Shown piece by piece: positions 10,464 through 20,236 of a stretch of 64,000 bases of DNA; the stretch's first letter is position 1; every line of letters begins with the position of its first letter. Source of the stretch: Sinomonas cyclohexanicum (lineage in GTDB: Bacteria > Actinomycetota > Actinomycetes > Actinomycetales > Micrococcaceae); assembly GCF_020886775.1 (NCBI RefSeq), contig NZ_AP024525.1, positions 1,736,001-1,800,000 on the forward strand. The letters are read 5' to 3'. The translations under genes and the position numbers were made by a program. The notes under the pieces are model-generated. The model had not been told where the DNA came from and made no database searches. It worked only from the letters and a program-made list of their open reading frames with translations.

Positions 10464-11507
10464 ATGCAGGCCGCTGACCCGATCCTTCCCGGCCCGATCC
10501 TCGCCGGCGCAGGCACGCCGACCCAGCCTGAGCAGCCGACGCAGCCCGAGCGGGCGACCCAGCCCGAGCTCCCGGCGGCACTCCGGCGCGGTATCGAGGA
10601 CTACCTCCGTCACCTCGCCGTCGAGCGCGGCCTCGCCGCCAACACCCTCTCGGCCTACCGGCGTGATCTGGCCCGCTACGGGGCGCACCTCGCGCGGGAG
10701 GGCGTTGCGGCGCCGTCGCGCGTCGAGCGGCGGCACGTGGGCGGCTTCGCACAGGCCCTTCGGGACGGGACCGACGGCGGCAGCCCCCTCACGGCGCGCT
10801 CCGCGGCCAGGACGGTGGTCGCCGTGCGCGGACTGCACCGGTTCTGGGCGCTCGAGGGCACGACGGCGGACGATCCCGCCGCGGATGTCCACCCGCCGCT
10901 GGCTGGACAGCGGCTGCCCAAGGCCATCACGATCCACGAGGTGACCCGCATCCTCGAGACGGCCGGCGCGGACACCCCGGCCGGCCTGCGGGACCGTGCG
11001 CTCCTGGAGTTCCTCTACGCGACCGGGGCCCGCATCAGCGAGGCCGTGGGCCTCGACGTGGACGACCTCCGGCTCGAGGCGGCCGATGGGGGACCCGCCG
11101 TCGTGCGGCTGTTCGGCAAGGGCTCCAAGGAGCGCCTCGTGCCCATCGGCTCCTACGCGGCGCGCGCGCTCGATGCGTACATCGTCCGCGCGCGGCCGGC
11201 CCTCGTGGCCAAGGGCGCCGGGACGCCGGCGCTGTTCCTCAACGCGCGCGGCGGCCGCCTGAGCCGCCAGAGCGCATGGACCATCCTCAAGGATGTGGCC
11301 GAGAAGGCCCAGATCAACCGTGACGTCTCCCCGCACACGCTGCGCCACTCATTCGCGACCCACCTCCTCGAGGGCGGCGCGGACGTGCGCGTGGTCCAGG
11401 AGCTCCTCGGGCACGCGTCCGTCACCACCACGCAGGTGTACACGCTCGTGACCGCGGACACGCTCCGCGAGGTGTACGCCGCAGCCCACCCGAGGGCCAG
11501 GGGATGA
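10464..11507 (+). CDS. xerD: Site-specific tyrosine recombinase XerD
   Basis: About 347 residues. An N-terminal SAM-like core-binding domain ([20 protein letters not shown]) is followed by the catalytic domain with the Arg of ATGARISE, the Lys of [19 protein letters not shown], and the Tyr nucleophile in TQVYTLV. XerD works with XerC at dif to resolve chromosome dimers. A Gln/Pro/Thr repeat near the N-terminus (QPEQPTQPE) makes it longer than the usual 300 residues. TTG at 10461 directly precedes the chosen ATG. In relatives xerD sits upstream of parA-scpAB; here about 30 kb separates them. Confidence 0.92.
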   Translation: MQAADPILPGPILAGAGTPTQPEQPTQPERATQPELPAALRRGIEDYLRHLAVERGLAANTLSAYRRDLARYGAHLAREGVAAPSRVERRHVGGFAQALRDGTDGGSPLTARSAARTVVAVRGLHRFWALEGTTADDPAADVHPPLAGQRLPKAITIHEVTRILETAGADTPAGLRDRALLEFLYATGARISEAVGLDVDDLRLEAADGGPAVVRLFGKGSKERLVPIGSYAARALDAYIVRARPALVAKGAGTPALFLNARGGRLSRQSAWTILKDVAEKAQINRDVSPHTLRHSFATHLLEGGADVRVVQELLGHASVTTTQVYTLVTADTLREVYAAAHPRARG

Positions 11508-11520
11508 CCGGGGCCGGGCG

Positions 11521-12003
11521 ATGACAGGCACGCCGGTGGCCCTCTGCTTCCTCCTGCGCGAGGGCCCCGCCGGGCGCGAGGTCCTGCTCGGGCGGAAGAA
11601 GCGCGGATTCGGGCGCGGCAAGGTCGTGGGCCTCGGCGGCCACCTCGAGGCGGGGGAGACCCCCGCGGAGGCCGCCGCCCGCGAGCTCGAGGAGGAGGCC
11701 GGCGTCGTGCTCGACGTCGCGCTGCTCACCCCGGCGGGGACCGTCGACTTCCGCTTCCCCGTCCGCCCGGAGTGGGACATGCAGTGCTGGATGTTCACGT
11801 GCAGCAGCTGGGACGGCGAGGTCACCGAGAGCGAGGAGATCGCGCCCGCGTGGTACCCGGCGGACGAGCTGCCGGTGGCCCACATGTGGCAGGACGCCGA
11901 CCACTGGCTGCCGATCGTGCTGTCGGGGACCGTCGCCGACTTCTACGTGGAAATGGCCGAGGACAACGAGACGGTGGCCCGTTTCGTTGTCCTCGGCCAG
12001 TGA
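11521..12003 (+). CDS. NUDIX hydrolase, 8-oxo-dGTP diphosphatase (MutT-like)
   Basis: A 160-residue NUDIX protein. The full box spans residues 40-62, with G40, E46, R54, E55, E57 and E58 in the expected places. It opens with ALCFLLRE and has KRGFGRGKVVGLGGHLE, very like the human MTH1/actinobacterial 8-oxo-dGTPase pattern (GxGKWxGxGGK). It probably removes oxidised nucleotides from the pool. Its stop codon ends exactly one base before the IS481 target duplication, so the insertion spared the gene but removed its natural downstream context. Confidence 0.88.
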   Translation: MTGTPVALCFLLREGPAGREVLLGRKKRGFGRGKVVGLGGHLEAGETPAEAAARELEEEAGVVLDVALLTPAGTVDFRFPVRPEWDMQCWMFTCSSWDGEVTESEEIAPAWYPADELPVAHMWQDADHWLPIVLSGTVADFYVEMAEDNETVARFVVLGQ

Positions 12004-12004
12004 C

Positions 12005-13002
12005 CTAGTTGTACTTCCCCGTGAGGTTGTGAACGCGGGCCGAGGGGACTTGGCCGCCGATGCCGGTGTGGGGTCTGTGGTGATTGTAGTGGTGGATCCA
12101 GTCCTGGTAGGTCGCCTCTCGCGCTTGTTCGCTGTCATAGGCGGCGGCGTATGCCCATTCGGTGGCCAGGGTGCGGTTGAAGCGTTCTACCTTGCCGTTG
12201 GTCTGCGGCCTGTAGGGCTTGGTCCGCTTGTGCTTGATATCGCCCAGGGCGTTCGCGAACGCGTATGAGCGGTAGCAGGAACCGTTGTCAGTCATCACCG
12301 CCGTCACAGTGACCCCGAGCGTGGCGAAGAAGGCGTTCGCACGGGTCCAGAAGGCCGCGGCGGTCTCTTTGCGCTCGTCGTCGAGGATCTCCGAGTACGC
12401 GACACGGGAGTGGTCATCGATCGCATGGTGCAGGTAACGGTAGCCGCGTGATCCGGCGGCTCCGGCCCGGGCGGCCCGGTCACGGGCGGCATCTGCCCTG
12501 CGGTCCTGCGTGGACCCGCGGCCATGGACGCGCCATCCGCCGCCGTCCGGGATCCTGCCCTGCTTCTTGATGTCCACGTGCACGAGCTGGCCCGGCGCGG
12601 AGACCTCGTAGCGTTTGGGCCTGGGTCTGCGCACGGGCAGGCCGGTCGACTGGTCCACGGCTTTCAGAAGCGGCATCTGGTACCGGGCCAGGACACGCCC
12701 GACCGTCGATCGGGCAAGGTGCAGGTGGTAGGCGATTCGGTGCGGCCCCCAACGACGGGTGAAGCGCAGCGCGATGATTCGGCGTTCAGTGCGGCGAGGC
12801 AATCGCGATGGCGAGGTATGCGGGCGAGAGCTGCGGTCTGTCAGCCCCAGTCCGGCCCGATACCGGTCGGCCCAGCGCTTCGCAGTCGCCGGAGAACACT
12901 GGAACCGCTCCGCCGCTCGCCGCAGCGACCAGCCGTGTTCGACGACCAGGACAGAGAGACGACGACGCCCTTCAGGGTCAAAGGCGCGTTAGCGTGGGTC
13001 AC
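12005..13002 (-). CDS. IS481-family transposase (frame-disrupted)
   Basis: The protein starts VTHANAPLT and continues after a one-base deletion near 12971-12974 as GRRRLSVLVVEHGWSLRRAA (helix-turn-helix), then RTERRIIALR and the rve-type DDE core: D in HVDIKK, D in MTDNGS, E in KVERFNRT, with HHYNHHRPH near the end. The corrected length is 332 residues, normal for the family. The last sense codon uses the outermost base of the element, and the stop TAG (12005-12007) lies in the target duplication. The break may be a sequencing error or a true inactivation. Confidence 0.88.
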
Positions 13003-13098
13003 GAAGGCCTCCGTGGTGACGAATGTGAGTGTGGTAACCCACATCCTGCCGCGGAGGCCTTCCTACCTCAGATGTTCACAACGTGTCGGGGAAGTACA
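12010..13098. mobile_element. IS481-family insertion sequence
   Basis: A 1,089-bp element bounded by imperfect 25-bp inverted repeats. The left end is tgtacttccccgtgaggttg and the right end read inward is tgtacttccccgacacgttg, differing at four adjacent bases. Both ends are flanked by the 6-bp direct repeat cctagt (12004-12009 and 13099-13104). A 6-bp NCTAGN duplication is the documented target rule of IS481. The element holds one transposase gene on the minus strand. Confidence 0.93.
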
Positions 13099-13160
13099 CC
13101 TAGTGACCTAGTGACCTAGTGACCCAGTGACCTCGTGGCCCGGTGAGCTCGTGAGCCCCT
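13099..13160. repeat. Degenerate 8-bp tandem repeat (cctagtga) at the IS481 target
   Basis: The right flank of IS481 reads as successive units cctagtga, cctagtga, cctagtga, cccagtga, cctcgtgg, cccggtga, gctcgtga. With ccagtgacctagt on the left flank, the element clearly landed in this array, which offered several CTAG targets. No gene is visible between 13105 and 13187. Confidence 0.8.
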
Positions 13161-13187
13161 GGCGGGAGTCCGCCTGAAGGCACTCCG

Positions 13188-14351
13188 TCAGTCGAGGTGC
13201 CGCTCGTCCGGCCCGTTGTAGGCCGAGAGCGGGCGGATGAGCGCGTTGTTCTCGACCTGCTCCATGATGTGCGCCGTCCAACCCACGATCCGGCTCGCCA
13301 CGAACAGCGGCGTGAACGTGGGGATGTCGAAGCCCATGAGGTGGTAGGCCGGGCCCGTGGGGTAGTCGAGGTTCGGCTTGATGCCCTTGGCCTCGTCCAT
13401 GGACTGCTCGAGCCCGTCGTAGAGGCCGAGGACCTCGGGGCGGCCGTAGAACGCGATGAGGTCGTCGAGGGCCGCCTTCATGGTGGGCACCCGCGAGTCG
13501 CCGTGCTTGTACACGCGGTGGCCGAATCCCATGACTTTCTTCTTGGCCGCGAGCGCCTCATCCATCCAGGCCTTGGCCCGGACCTTGGCCTGCTCGTGCG
13601 TCTCGTCCGCCCGGATCCCGATCTCCTCGAACGTCTCCATGACGGCCTCGTTCGCGCCGCCGTGGAGCGGGCCCTTGAGGGCGCCGATCGCGCCGGTGAC
13701 CGCGGAGTGCAGGTCGGAGAGCGTCGAGGTGATGACGCGTGCGGTGAAGGTGGAGGCGTTGAACGAGTGCTCGGCGTAGAGGATCATCGAGACCTCGAAC
13801 GCCCGGACCACCTCGGGCGCCGGCTCCTCGCCGAACGTCATCCACAGGAAGTTCGCCGAGTAGCCCAGATCGTCGCGGGGCTCGATGACGCCCTGGCCGC
13901 GGCGGCGCCGCTGGTCGTACGCCACAACGGCGGGCATCGCGGCGAACAGCTCGACCGCCTTGGCGAGGTTCGCCTCGTGCGACGAGTCGCCGGCCTTGGG
14001 GTGGCGGGCGCCCTGGACGCTCGCCGCGGTGCGGCACACATCCATCGGGTGGCAGGTGTCGGGCATCTCGTCCACGACCTGCTTCAGGAGGGGATCGAGC
14101 TTCCGGCCGGCGCGCTCCCGCGCCTCGAACTCGGACAGCTGCTCGCGGGTGGGCAGTTCGCCGTACCAGAGCAGGTAGGCGACCTCCTCGAAGCTGCAGC
14201 GGGCCGCCAGCTCCTGGACCGGGTAGCCGCGGTAGAGCAGCGAGTTGGTCTCGGGGTTGACCTTCGAGATGGCGGTGAAGTCCACCACCACGCCGGCAAG
14301 GCCCTTCTTGATCGCGCTATCGCTCTGTGCAGTGCTTGGCGCCTGGGTCAT
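13188..14351 (-). CDS. prpC: 2-Methylcitrate synthase / citrate synthase family
   Basis: A 387-residue enzyme condensing propionyl-CoA and oxaloacetate to 2-methylcitrate. The citrate synthase catalytic residues appear in EHSFNAST (His), KVMGFGHRVYKHGD (His) and the later FDIPTFTPLFVASRIVGW (Asp region of the family). LHGGANEAVMETFEEIG and AYNGP near the C-terminus are typical. It is the last gene of the prpD-prpB-prpC run; that context favours methylcitrate over citrate synthase. Confidence 0.92.
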   Translation of the reverse strand: MTQAPSTAQSDSAIKKGLAGVVVDFTAISKVNPETNSLLYRGYPVQELAARCSFEEVAYLLWYGELPTREQLSEFEARERAGRKLDPLLKQVVDEMPDTCHPMDVCRTAASVQGARHPKAGDSSHEANLAKAVELFAAMPAVVAYDQRRRRGQGVIEPRDDLGYSANFLWMTFGEEPAPEVVRAFEVSMILYAEHSFNASTFTARVITSTLSDLHSAVTGAIGALKGPLHGGANEAVMETFEEIGIRADETHEQAKVRAKAWMDEALAAKKKVMGFGHRVYKHGDSRVPTMKAALDDLIAFYGRPEVLGLYDGLEQSMDEAKGIKPNLDYPTGPAYHLMGFDIPTFTPLFVASRIVGWTAHIMEQVENNALIRPLSAYNGPDERHLD

Positions 14352-14384
14352 CGCAGGACTCCTTAGTCAGTGGGCCACTGGCCT

Positions 14385-15302
14385 TCAGTATCGGCCCGGA
14401 ACCTGAAAATTGAATACGCCGGTGTCGAAACGGTTGTACGCCTCGTAGTCAACCAGCTCGTAGAGGCGGGCGCGAGTGAGCATCTCGGGCACGCGGGCCT
14501 CCTGGGTGCCCTCGGCCCTGATCGTCTCGAGCGTCCGCTCGGCCGCTCCCATCGCGATTCGCAGCAGGGTCACGGGGTAGATGATGAGGTTGATCCCGAC
14601 GCCGGCCAGCTCGTCCGCCGTGAACAGGCGGCTCTTGCCGAACTCGGTCATGTTCGCCAGGACCGGGACGTCCACGGCGTCCCGGATGGCCTTGAACTCG
14701 TCGAGGGTGCCCATGGCCTCGGGGAAGATCGAGTCGGCCCCGGCGTCCACGAGCGCCTTGACGCGCTCGACGGCGGCGTCCAGCCCGGCGGCCCCCTCGC
14801 CGGTGGCGCGGATGTCGGTGCGCGCCATGATGAGGAAGTTCGGATCACGCCGTGCTTCCGCGGCGGCCCGGACGCGCTGGAGCGCGGTGTCGAGGTCCAC
14901 GACCGCCTTGCCGTCGAGGTGGCCGCAGCGCTTCGGGTTGACCTGGTCCTCGATGTGCATGCCGGCGAGGCCGGCGTTCTCGAGCTCCTGGACGGTGCGG
15001 GCCACGTTCATGGCTTCGCCGAACCCGGTGTCAGCGTCCACGATGGCGGGGAGGTTGGTCATCCGCGCAATCTGGCCCGCACGGGTGGCCACCTCGGTGA
15101 GGGTCGTGAGACCGATGTCCGGCAGCCCCAGGTCGTTGGCGAGGACCGCCCCGGAGATGTACACCCCGGGGAAGCCCTTCTCCTCGATCAGCCGCGCGGA
15201 GAGAGGGCTGAACGCCCCCGGGAACTGCTGGATCGTGCCCGAGGAGAGGATCTCGCGGAGCTTCGCCCGCTTCTGCTCCGGGGTCGTGGTGGAGTACAGC
15301 AT
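14385..15302 (-). CDS. prpB: Methylisocitrate lyase
   Basis: A 305-residue isocitrate-lyase-superfamily enzyme that cleaves 2-methylisocitrate to pyruvate and succinate. Key signatures are the signature loop NPKRCGHLDGK with the catalytic Cys, DADTGFGEAMN for Mg2+ binding, FPGVYISGA at the N-terminus, and NMTEFGKSRLF. The ATG at 15302 gives MLYSTTTPEQKR. It lies between prpC (33 bases) and prpD (14 bases), so it is in one operon with both. Confidence 0.94.
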   Translation of the reverse strand: MLYSTTTPEQKRAKLREILSSGTIQQFPGAFSPLSARLIEEKGFPGVYISGAVLANDLGLPDIGLTTLTEVATRAGQIARMTNLPAIVDADTGFGEAMNVARTVQELENAGLAGMHIEDQVNPKRCGHLDGKAVVDLDTALQRVRAAAEARRDPNFLIMARTDIRATGEGAAGLDAAVERVKALVDAGADSIFPEAMGTLDEFKAIRDAVDVPVLANMTEFGKSRLFTADELAGVGINLIIYPVTLLRIAMGAAERTLETIRAEGTQEARVPEMLTRARLYELVDYEAYNRFDTGVFNFQVPGRY

Positions 15303-15316
15303 CGGTGCGTCCTCTC

Positions 15317-16837
15317 TCAGAACAGGCCCTTGGGGGCGGACGCGAGGTCGATCACGCCGTCCTTGGCCACGATATTGAGCTGGTCGAGCTCGCCCGCGCC
15401 GAGCTCGGGGAGGCGCTGGACGGCGCCGAGGAACCGCTCGATCTCCTCGGGCGCCACGGCGTCCGCGGCAAGGGTCCGGAACTTGGCGATGTACTGCTCG
15501 CGGCCGAACGGGCGCGCGCCGAGCGGGTGCGCGTCGGCCACCGCGATCTCGTCCTCGATCACTGTCCCGTCCGCGAGGGTGATGACCACCGAGCCGCCGA
15601 ACGCCTTCTCCGAGATGTCGAGCGAGTGGTACCGGCGGGTCCACTCGGGGTCCTCCTCCGTGGCGACCTTGTGCCACAGCGCGACCGTGTCGGGCCGGCC
15701 GGCGCGCTCGGGGGAGTAGGAGTCCACGTGGTGCCACGCGCCGTCCTGGAGGGCCACGGCGAAGATGTACGGGATCGAGTGGTCCAGAGTCTCGCGGGAC
15801 GCCGTGGGATCGTACTTCTGCGGGTCGTTGGCCCCGGAGCCGATGACGTAGTGGGTGTGGTGGCTCGTCTTGATGAGGATGCTCGCCACGTTGTCCGGGT
15901 CGGTCACCTCGGGGTGCTCGCGGTGCAGCTTGCGGGCGAGGTCGATCCACGCCTGCGCCTGGTACTCGGCCGAGTGCTCCTTCGTGTACGTGTCGAGGAT
16001 CGCGCGCTTCGCCTCGCCCTCGGCGGGCAGCGGGACCTCGTACGCGGCGTCGGGCCCGTCGAGCAGCCACGCGATGACGCCGTCCTCGCCCTCGTAGATC
16101 GGCACGGGGGAGGTCTGGCCCCGCATGGCGCGGTCCACGGCCTCGACGGCCATCTTGCCCGCGAAGGCCGGGGCGTGGGCCTTCCACGTGGAGATCTCGC
16201 CCTTGCGGGACTGGCGGGTCGCCGTCGTCGTGTGCAGGGCCTGGCCCACGGCCTGGAAGATGGTCTCGACGTCGAGGCCGAGCAGCGTGCCGATGCCGGC
16301 CGCGGCGGACGGGCCGAGGTGGGCCACGTGGTCGATCTTGTGCTTGTGGAGGCTGATGGCCTTCACGAGGTCCACCTGGATCTCGTAACCGGTCGCGATG
16401 CCGCGGATGAGGTCGCGCCCGGTCGAGCCGACGTGCTGGCCCACGGCGAGGATCGGCGGGATGTTGTCGCCCGGGTGGGAGTACTCCGCCGCGAGGAACG
16501 TGTCGTGGTAGTCGAGCTCGCGCACGGCCACGCCGTTGGCCCACGCCGCCCACTCGGGGGAAACGCGGTCGGTGACGCCGTACACGAGCGCGCCCTTCCC
16601 GCCGGACGACGGCGCGTGGCTGAGCGCCTGCGCCCGCGCGGCGATGATGGGCCCGCGGTTGAGCGATGCGATCGCGACGGACGCGTTGTCGATGATGCGG
16701 TTGATGATCATCTCGGTCACCTCGTCGGTGACCTCGACCGGGTCGGCCGCGACCTTCGCGATCTTGTGCGCGAGCTGGTCCTCGCGGGGCAGGTTCTCTT
16801 CGCTCTTGTAGACGCGGACCTTGTGCATCTCAACCAT
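15317..16837 (-). CDS. prpD: 2-Methylcitrate dehydratase
   Basis: A 506-residue MmgE/PrpD family protein that dehydrates 2-methylcitrate to 2-methyl-cis-aconitate. Recognisable stretches are [40 protein letters not shown], and [20 protein letters not shown]. The length is normal. Its ATG is 2 bases after the stop of the GntR regulator, so the regulator and prpDBC are one transcript. Confidence 0.95.
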   Translation of the reverse strand: MVEMHKVRVYKSEENLPREDQLAHKIAKVAADPVEVTDEVTEMIINRIIDNASVAIASLNRGPIIAARAQALSHAPSSGGKGALVYGVTDRVSPEWAAWANGVAVRELDYHDTFLAAEYSHPGDNIPPILAVGQHVGSTGRDLIRGIATGYEIQVDLVKAISLHKHKIDHVAHLGPSAAAGIGTLLGLDVETIFQAVGQALHTTTATRQSRKGEISTWKAHAPAFAGKMAVEAVDRAMRGQTSPVPIYEGEDGVIAWLLDGPDAAYEVPLPAEGEAKRAILDTYTKEHSAEYQAQAWIDLARKLHREHPEVTDPDNVASILIKTSHHTHYVIGSGANDPQKYDPTASRETLDHSIPYIFAVALQDGAWHHVDSYSPERAGRPDTVALWHKVATEEDPEWTRRYHSLDISEKAFGGSVVITLADGTVIEDEIAVADAHPLGARPFGREQYIAKFRTLAADAVAPEEIERFLGAVQRLPELGAGELDQLNIVAKDGVIDLASAPKGLF

Positions 16838-16839
16838 GT

Positions 16840-17520
16840 TCAGACCTCTCGTTCGGGGTGGGTGTCGGGGTGGCTCGGGTGGGGCTGCGCGCTGGCGTTC
16901 TTGATGTGGTTAAGGCTGTTGTTCAGGTGGACGGCGGTCGCGGCGGCCGCGAGGTGCGCGTTGCCGTCCGCGATGGCGCCGGCGATCGCGGCGTGCTCGG
17001 TCGCCGCCTGCCTCAGCCGCGCGGCGTCGTCCTTCGCGAGGCGCCGCACGCGGGTGAGATGCACGCGGAGGCCCTCGAGGGACTGCGTGAGGTACGAGTT
17101 GCCGATCGCGTCGTTGATCGCGGCGTCGAGCTCGGCGGCGAGCGCGTAGTACTCGTGGCGCTGCGGGTCGTCGTCGGTCAGGAGCTCGGGCGCCGCCGCG
17201 AAGCGGTCGCGCAGGTCGGCGAAGCGCTCATGGTCGCCGCGCAGCGCCGCGAGGGCGGCGGCCTTGGACTCGAGCGCCTCGCGCAGCTCGAACAGCTCGT
17301 CGATGTGGGCGAGGGAGATGTCGCTCACGACGACTCCGCGGCCCCGCTGGGCCGACGCGAGCCCGTCCGCGGTGAGGCGGGCGAGGGCCTCGCGCAGAGG
17401 CGTCCGGGAGATCCCGAGGCGCTCGGACTGCTCGACCTCGCCCAGGAGGGTGCCCGGGGGAAGGCGCCACTCGACGATGTCGTCGCGGAGAGCCGTGTAG
17501 GCGCGGTCGCTGGCCTTCAT
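16840..17520 (-). CDS. GntR/FCD-family regulator of the propionate genes
   Basis: A 226-residue FadR-type regulator. The N-terminal winged helix includes the recognition part [21 protein letters not shown], and the C-terminal FCD all-helical effector domain has the metal-site His pattern around ELDAAIND and VRRLAKDD. The ATG at 17520 follows gaggagtccc, a good ribosome site; a longer frame reaches 17580 but would run into the operator. It heads the prpDBC operon and is divergent from prpE, so it is the likely local regulator, responding to a methylcitrate-pathway intermediate (inference). Confidence 0.9.
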   Translation of the reverse strand: MKASDRAYTALRDDIVEWRLPPGTLLGEVEQSERLGISRTPLREALARLTADGLASAQRGRGVVVSDISLAHIDELFELREALESKAAALAALRGDHERFADLRDRFAAAPELLTDDDPQRHEYYALAAELDAAINDAIGNSYLTQSLEGLRVHLTRVRRLAKDDAARLRQAATEHAAIAGAIADGNAHLAAAATAVHLNNSLNHIKNASAQPHPSHPDTHPEREV

Positions 17521-17565
17521 GGGACTCCTCTCGGTCATTCGTCGGCGGGGCCTCGATGGGTTCTC

Positions 17566-17637
17566 TGTATACATTGACACTTCACAGACGCGAGTGCAAG
17601 GAGAAATGGCTCAATAGTTTGACTCAAATGTATACAT
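17566..17637. promoter_or_regulatory. Twin TGTATACAT operators in the prp divergent region
   Basis: Two copies of tgtatacat occur, at 17566-17574 and as the perfect 10-bp palindrome atgtatacat at 17628-17637. They are 62 bases apart and lie between the divergent GntR-prpDBC and prpE genes. FCD-type GntR proteins bind short palindromes of this TNGTNNNACNA-like kind. Binding by the adjacent regulator is inferred, not shown. Confidence 0.72.
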
Positions 17638-17701
17638 CGGCCCTTGTGGCTGATCCGTTGCTGTCCTACGCTGGGAACACCTAGACGTGAGGAGTGCCAC
17701 A

Positions 17702-19615
17702 GTGACGCAGGGGACCGACGTGACGCAGGAGATGGGACGGTACGCCGAGGCCTACCGCGAGAGCCTGTCCGACCGGGAGGCCTTCTGGCTCGACGCGGCG
17801 AAGGCCGTGGACTGGGTCGAGGCGCCGACCGCGGCGCTCGACGCCTCGGAGCCGCCGCTGTACCGGTGGTTCCCCGGCGGCACCCTGAACACTGCCTACA
17901 ACGCGCTCGACCGCCACGTCGAGGCCGGCCGCGGTGACGCTGCCGCTCTCGTGTACGACTCCGCGGTCCTCGGCATTCAGCGCACCTACACGTACGCCGA
18001 GCTCACCGACCTCGTGGCGCGTTTCGCCGGTGCGCTCGCCGCACGCGGCGTCAGGAAGGGCGACCGCGTCGTCGTGTACATGCCGATGATCCCCGAGGCC
18101 GCCATCGCGATGCTCGCGTGCGCGCGCCTCGGCGCGGTGCACTCGGTGGTATTCGGCGGCTTCGCCCCGCGCGAGCTCGCCGCCCGGATCAGGGACGCCC
18201 GGCCCACGCTCATCGTGACCGCGAGCGGCGGCATCGAGCCGAACCGCCGCGTCGAGTACCTGCCTGCCGTCGCGGAGGCGCTCGAGATCGCCGAGATGCC
18301 AGAAGTCGGCGTGGTGGTCAAGGTCCGCGACGGGTTCGCCCACCAGCTCGCCGACCATCCCGGGTGGGACGATTTCGACGCGGCGCTCGGAGCCGCTGCG
18401 CCGGCCGCCCCGGTGCCCGTCGCGGCGTCGGACCCCCTGTACATCCTCTACACGTCCGGCACCACGGGGACGCCCAAGGGGGTCCAGCGCGACAACGGCG
18501 GGCACGCCGTCGCGCTCTCGTGGACGCTCAAGAACCTCTACGGCGTGGGCCCGGGCGAGGTGATGTGGACCGCGTCCGACGTCGGCTGGGTCGTGGGCCA
18601 CTCCTACATCGTGTACGGCCCGCTCCTGGCCGGCGCCACGACCGTGCTGTACGAGGGCAAGCCCGTGGGCACGCCCGACGCCGGGGCGTTCTGGCGCGTC
18701 GTGGCCGACCACGGAGTCAAGGTCCTGTTCACCGCGCCCACGGCCCTGCGCGCGATCCGCCGCGCGGACCCGGAGGCGGCGCTCCTGGCCGACCATGACA
18801 CCTCGACCCTCGTGCGCCTCTACGCCGCGGGCGAGCGGCTCGACCCCGAGACGTACCGGTGGGCGGGGGAGAAGCTCGGGGTGCCCGTGGTGGACCACTG
18901 GTGGCAGACCGAGACCGGATGGGCGATCTGCGGCAACCCCCGCGGCCTCGAGGACCTCCCGCTCAAGGCGGGGTCCCCGTCGGTCCCGATGCCGGGCTAC
19001 GCCCTCGACATCCTCGACGGCGCGGGCGAGCCCGTCGAGCCGGGCGAGGAGGGCAACATCGTCCTGCGGCTGCCGCTCCCGCCGGGCACGCTCAGCACGC
19101 TGTGGCACAACGACGAGCGCTACATCGCCTCCTACCTCTCCGCATTCCCCGGATACTACGCGACCGGGGACTCCGGGTACCGCGACGCGGACGGCTACGT
19201 GTTCGTGATGGGCCGGACCGACGACATCATCAACGTCGCCGGGCACCGCCTCTCGACCGGCGCCATCGAGGCCGTACTCGCGGGCCACCCCGCGGTGGCC
19301 GAGTGCGCCGTGATCGGCCTCAAGGACTCGCTCAAGGGGCAGCGCGCCGTCGGCTACGTGGTCCTCAAGGCAGGCGTCGAGACGGCCGAGGAGCAGCTCG
19401 TGCCGGAGCTCGTGGCGCTCGTGCGGAAGCAGATCGGCCCGGTGGCGGACTTCAAGCAGGCCATCGTCGTCGACGCGCTGCCCAAGACCCGGTCGGGCAA
19501 GATCCTGCGCAAGACCATGCGGCAGATCGCGGACGGCGATGAGTACACCGTCCCCTCGACCATCGAGGACCCAGGGGTGATCGATCGCCTCATCCCGGTG
19601 CTCACAGGCGAGTGA
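17702..19615 (+). CDS. prpE: Propionyl-CoA synthetase (acetyl-CoA synthetase family)
   Basis: A 637-residue acyl-adenylate ligase. The AMP-binding P-loop is YTSGTTGTPKGVQRD, the core motif is WWQTETGWAICGN, YYATGDSGYRD is the hinge, and the C-terminal lysine lies in KTRSGKILRKTMRQ, the usual acetylation site. PrpE-type features and the prp context favour propionate as substrate. GTG 17702 is chosen because gaggag sits 7 bases upstream; GTG 17687 would add five residues. Confidence 0.92.
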   Translation: MTQGTDVTQEMGRYAEAYRESLSDREAFWLDAAKAVDWVEAPTAALDASEPPLYRWFPGGTLNTAYNALDRHVEAGRGDAAALVYDSAVLGIQRTYTYAELTDLVARFAGALAARGVRKGDRVVVYMPMIPEAAIAMLACARLGAVHSVVFGGFAPRELAARIRDARPTLIVTASGGIEPNRRVEYLPAVAEALEIAEMPEVGVVVKVRDGFAHQLADHPGWDDFDAALGAAAPAAPVPVAASDPLYILYTSGTTGTPKGVQRDNGGHAVALSWTLKNLYGVGPGEVMWTASDVGWVVGHSYIVYGPLLAGATTVLYEGKPVGTPDAGAFWRVVADHGVKVLFTAPTALRAIRRADPEAALLADHDTSTLVRLYAAGERLDPETYRWAGEKLGVPVVDHWWQTETGWAICGNPRGLEDLPLKAGSPSVPMPGYALDILDGAGEPVEPGEEGNIVLRLPLPPGTLSTLWHNDERYIASYLSAFPGYYATGDSGYRDADGYVFVMGRTDDIINVAGHRLSTGAIEAVLAGHPAVAECAVIGLKDSLKGQRAVGYVVLKAGVETAEEQLVPELVALVRKQIGPVADFKQAIVVDALPKTRSGKILRKTMRQIADGDEYTVPSTIEDPGVIDRLIPVLTGE

Positions 19616-19668
19616 CGTCCGCGCACCGGGGGAGCGGGCCTCTGGTTACTCATAGGTAACATTGAGGC

Positions 19669-20211
19669 ATGCATCTGCTCCTGCGCACCCTCGTGCTCCT
19701 GATCACCTCGCGACGCCGCCCGCCCCTGAGCATCTGGGGGACGTCGTCCCTGGCGCTGCGCGTCCTCCCCACGGACATCGACATCGCCCTGCACGTCAAC
19801 AACGGCATGTACTTCTCGCTCATGGACCTGGGCCGGTTCGACCTCATGGTGCGGGCCCGGGTGTGGGACCGCATCCGGGCGCGGGGCTGGAGCCCGGTGG
19901 TGAACCTCGAGACGATCACCTTCCGCAAGTCCCTGCAGCTGTGGCAGGCGTACACGATCGAGTCGAAGATCATCGGCTTCGACGAGAAGGCCATCTTCTT
20001 CGAGCAGCGCATGGTGGCCGACGGCGAGGTGTACGCCCGCGCGTACATCGCCACGCGCCTGGTGTCGAAGGGCGGACCCGTGGCCAACGAGGAGATCTTC
20101 GAAGAGATGGGCCAGCCGCCCGTCGACCTCGTGCTCCCCGAGTTCCTGCACGCGTGGCGCGAGGAGAACGCGCTCCCGAGCACCCGCCGGCCCGCCCCTC
20201 ACGTCTGGTAG
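19669..20211 (+). CDS. Hotdog-fold acyl-CoA thioesterase
   Basis: A 180-residue protein with the 4HBT pattern DIDIALHVNNGMYFSLMDLG near residues 36-56, typical of thioesterase-like proteins of the THEM6/YbgC type. The N-terminal 20 residues (MHLLLRTLVLLITSRRR) may anchor it at the membrane. It lies 53 bases after prpE in the same direction and could clear surplus acyl-CoA; substrate unknown. Confidence 0.8.
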   Translation: MHLLLRTLVLLITSRRRPPLSIWGTSSLALRVLPTDIDIALHVNNGMYFSLMDLGRFDLMVRARVWDRIRARGWSPVVNLETITFRKSLQLWQAYTIESKIIGFDEKAIFFEQRMVADGEVYARAYIATRLVSKGGPVANEEIFEEMGQPPVDLVLPEFLHAWREENALPSTRRPAPHVW

Positions 20212-20236
20212 GGCCCGGGCGGGCTAGCGTGGGGTG

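Noticed and set aside
13099-13160. CRISPR array or regulatory iterons at the cctagtga repeats
   Set aside because: Units are 8 bp with no spacers and decay within seven copies; no cas or replication gene is near.
14370-17149. Long plus-strand ORFs opposite prpB and prpD
   Set aside because: They are antisense shadows of high-GC genes; the minus strand carries clear enzyme signatures.
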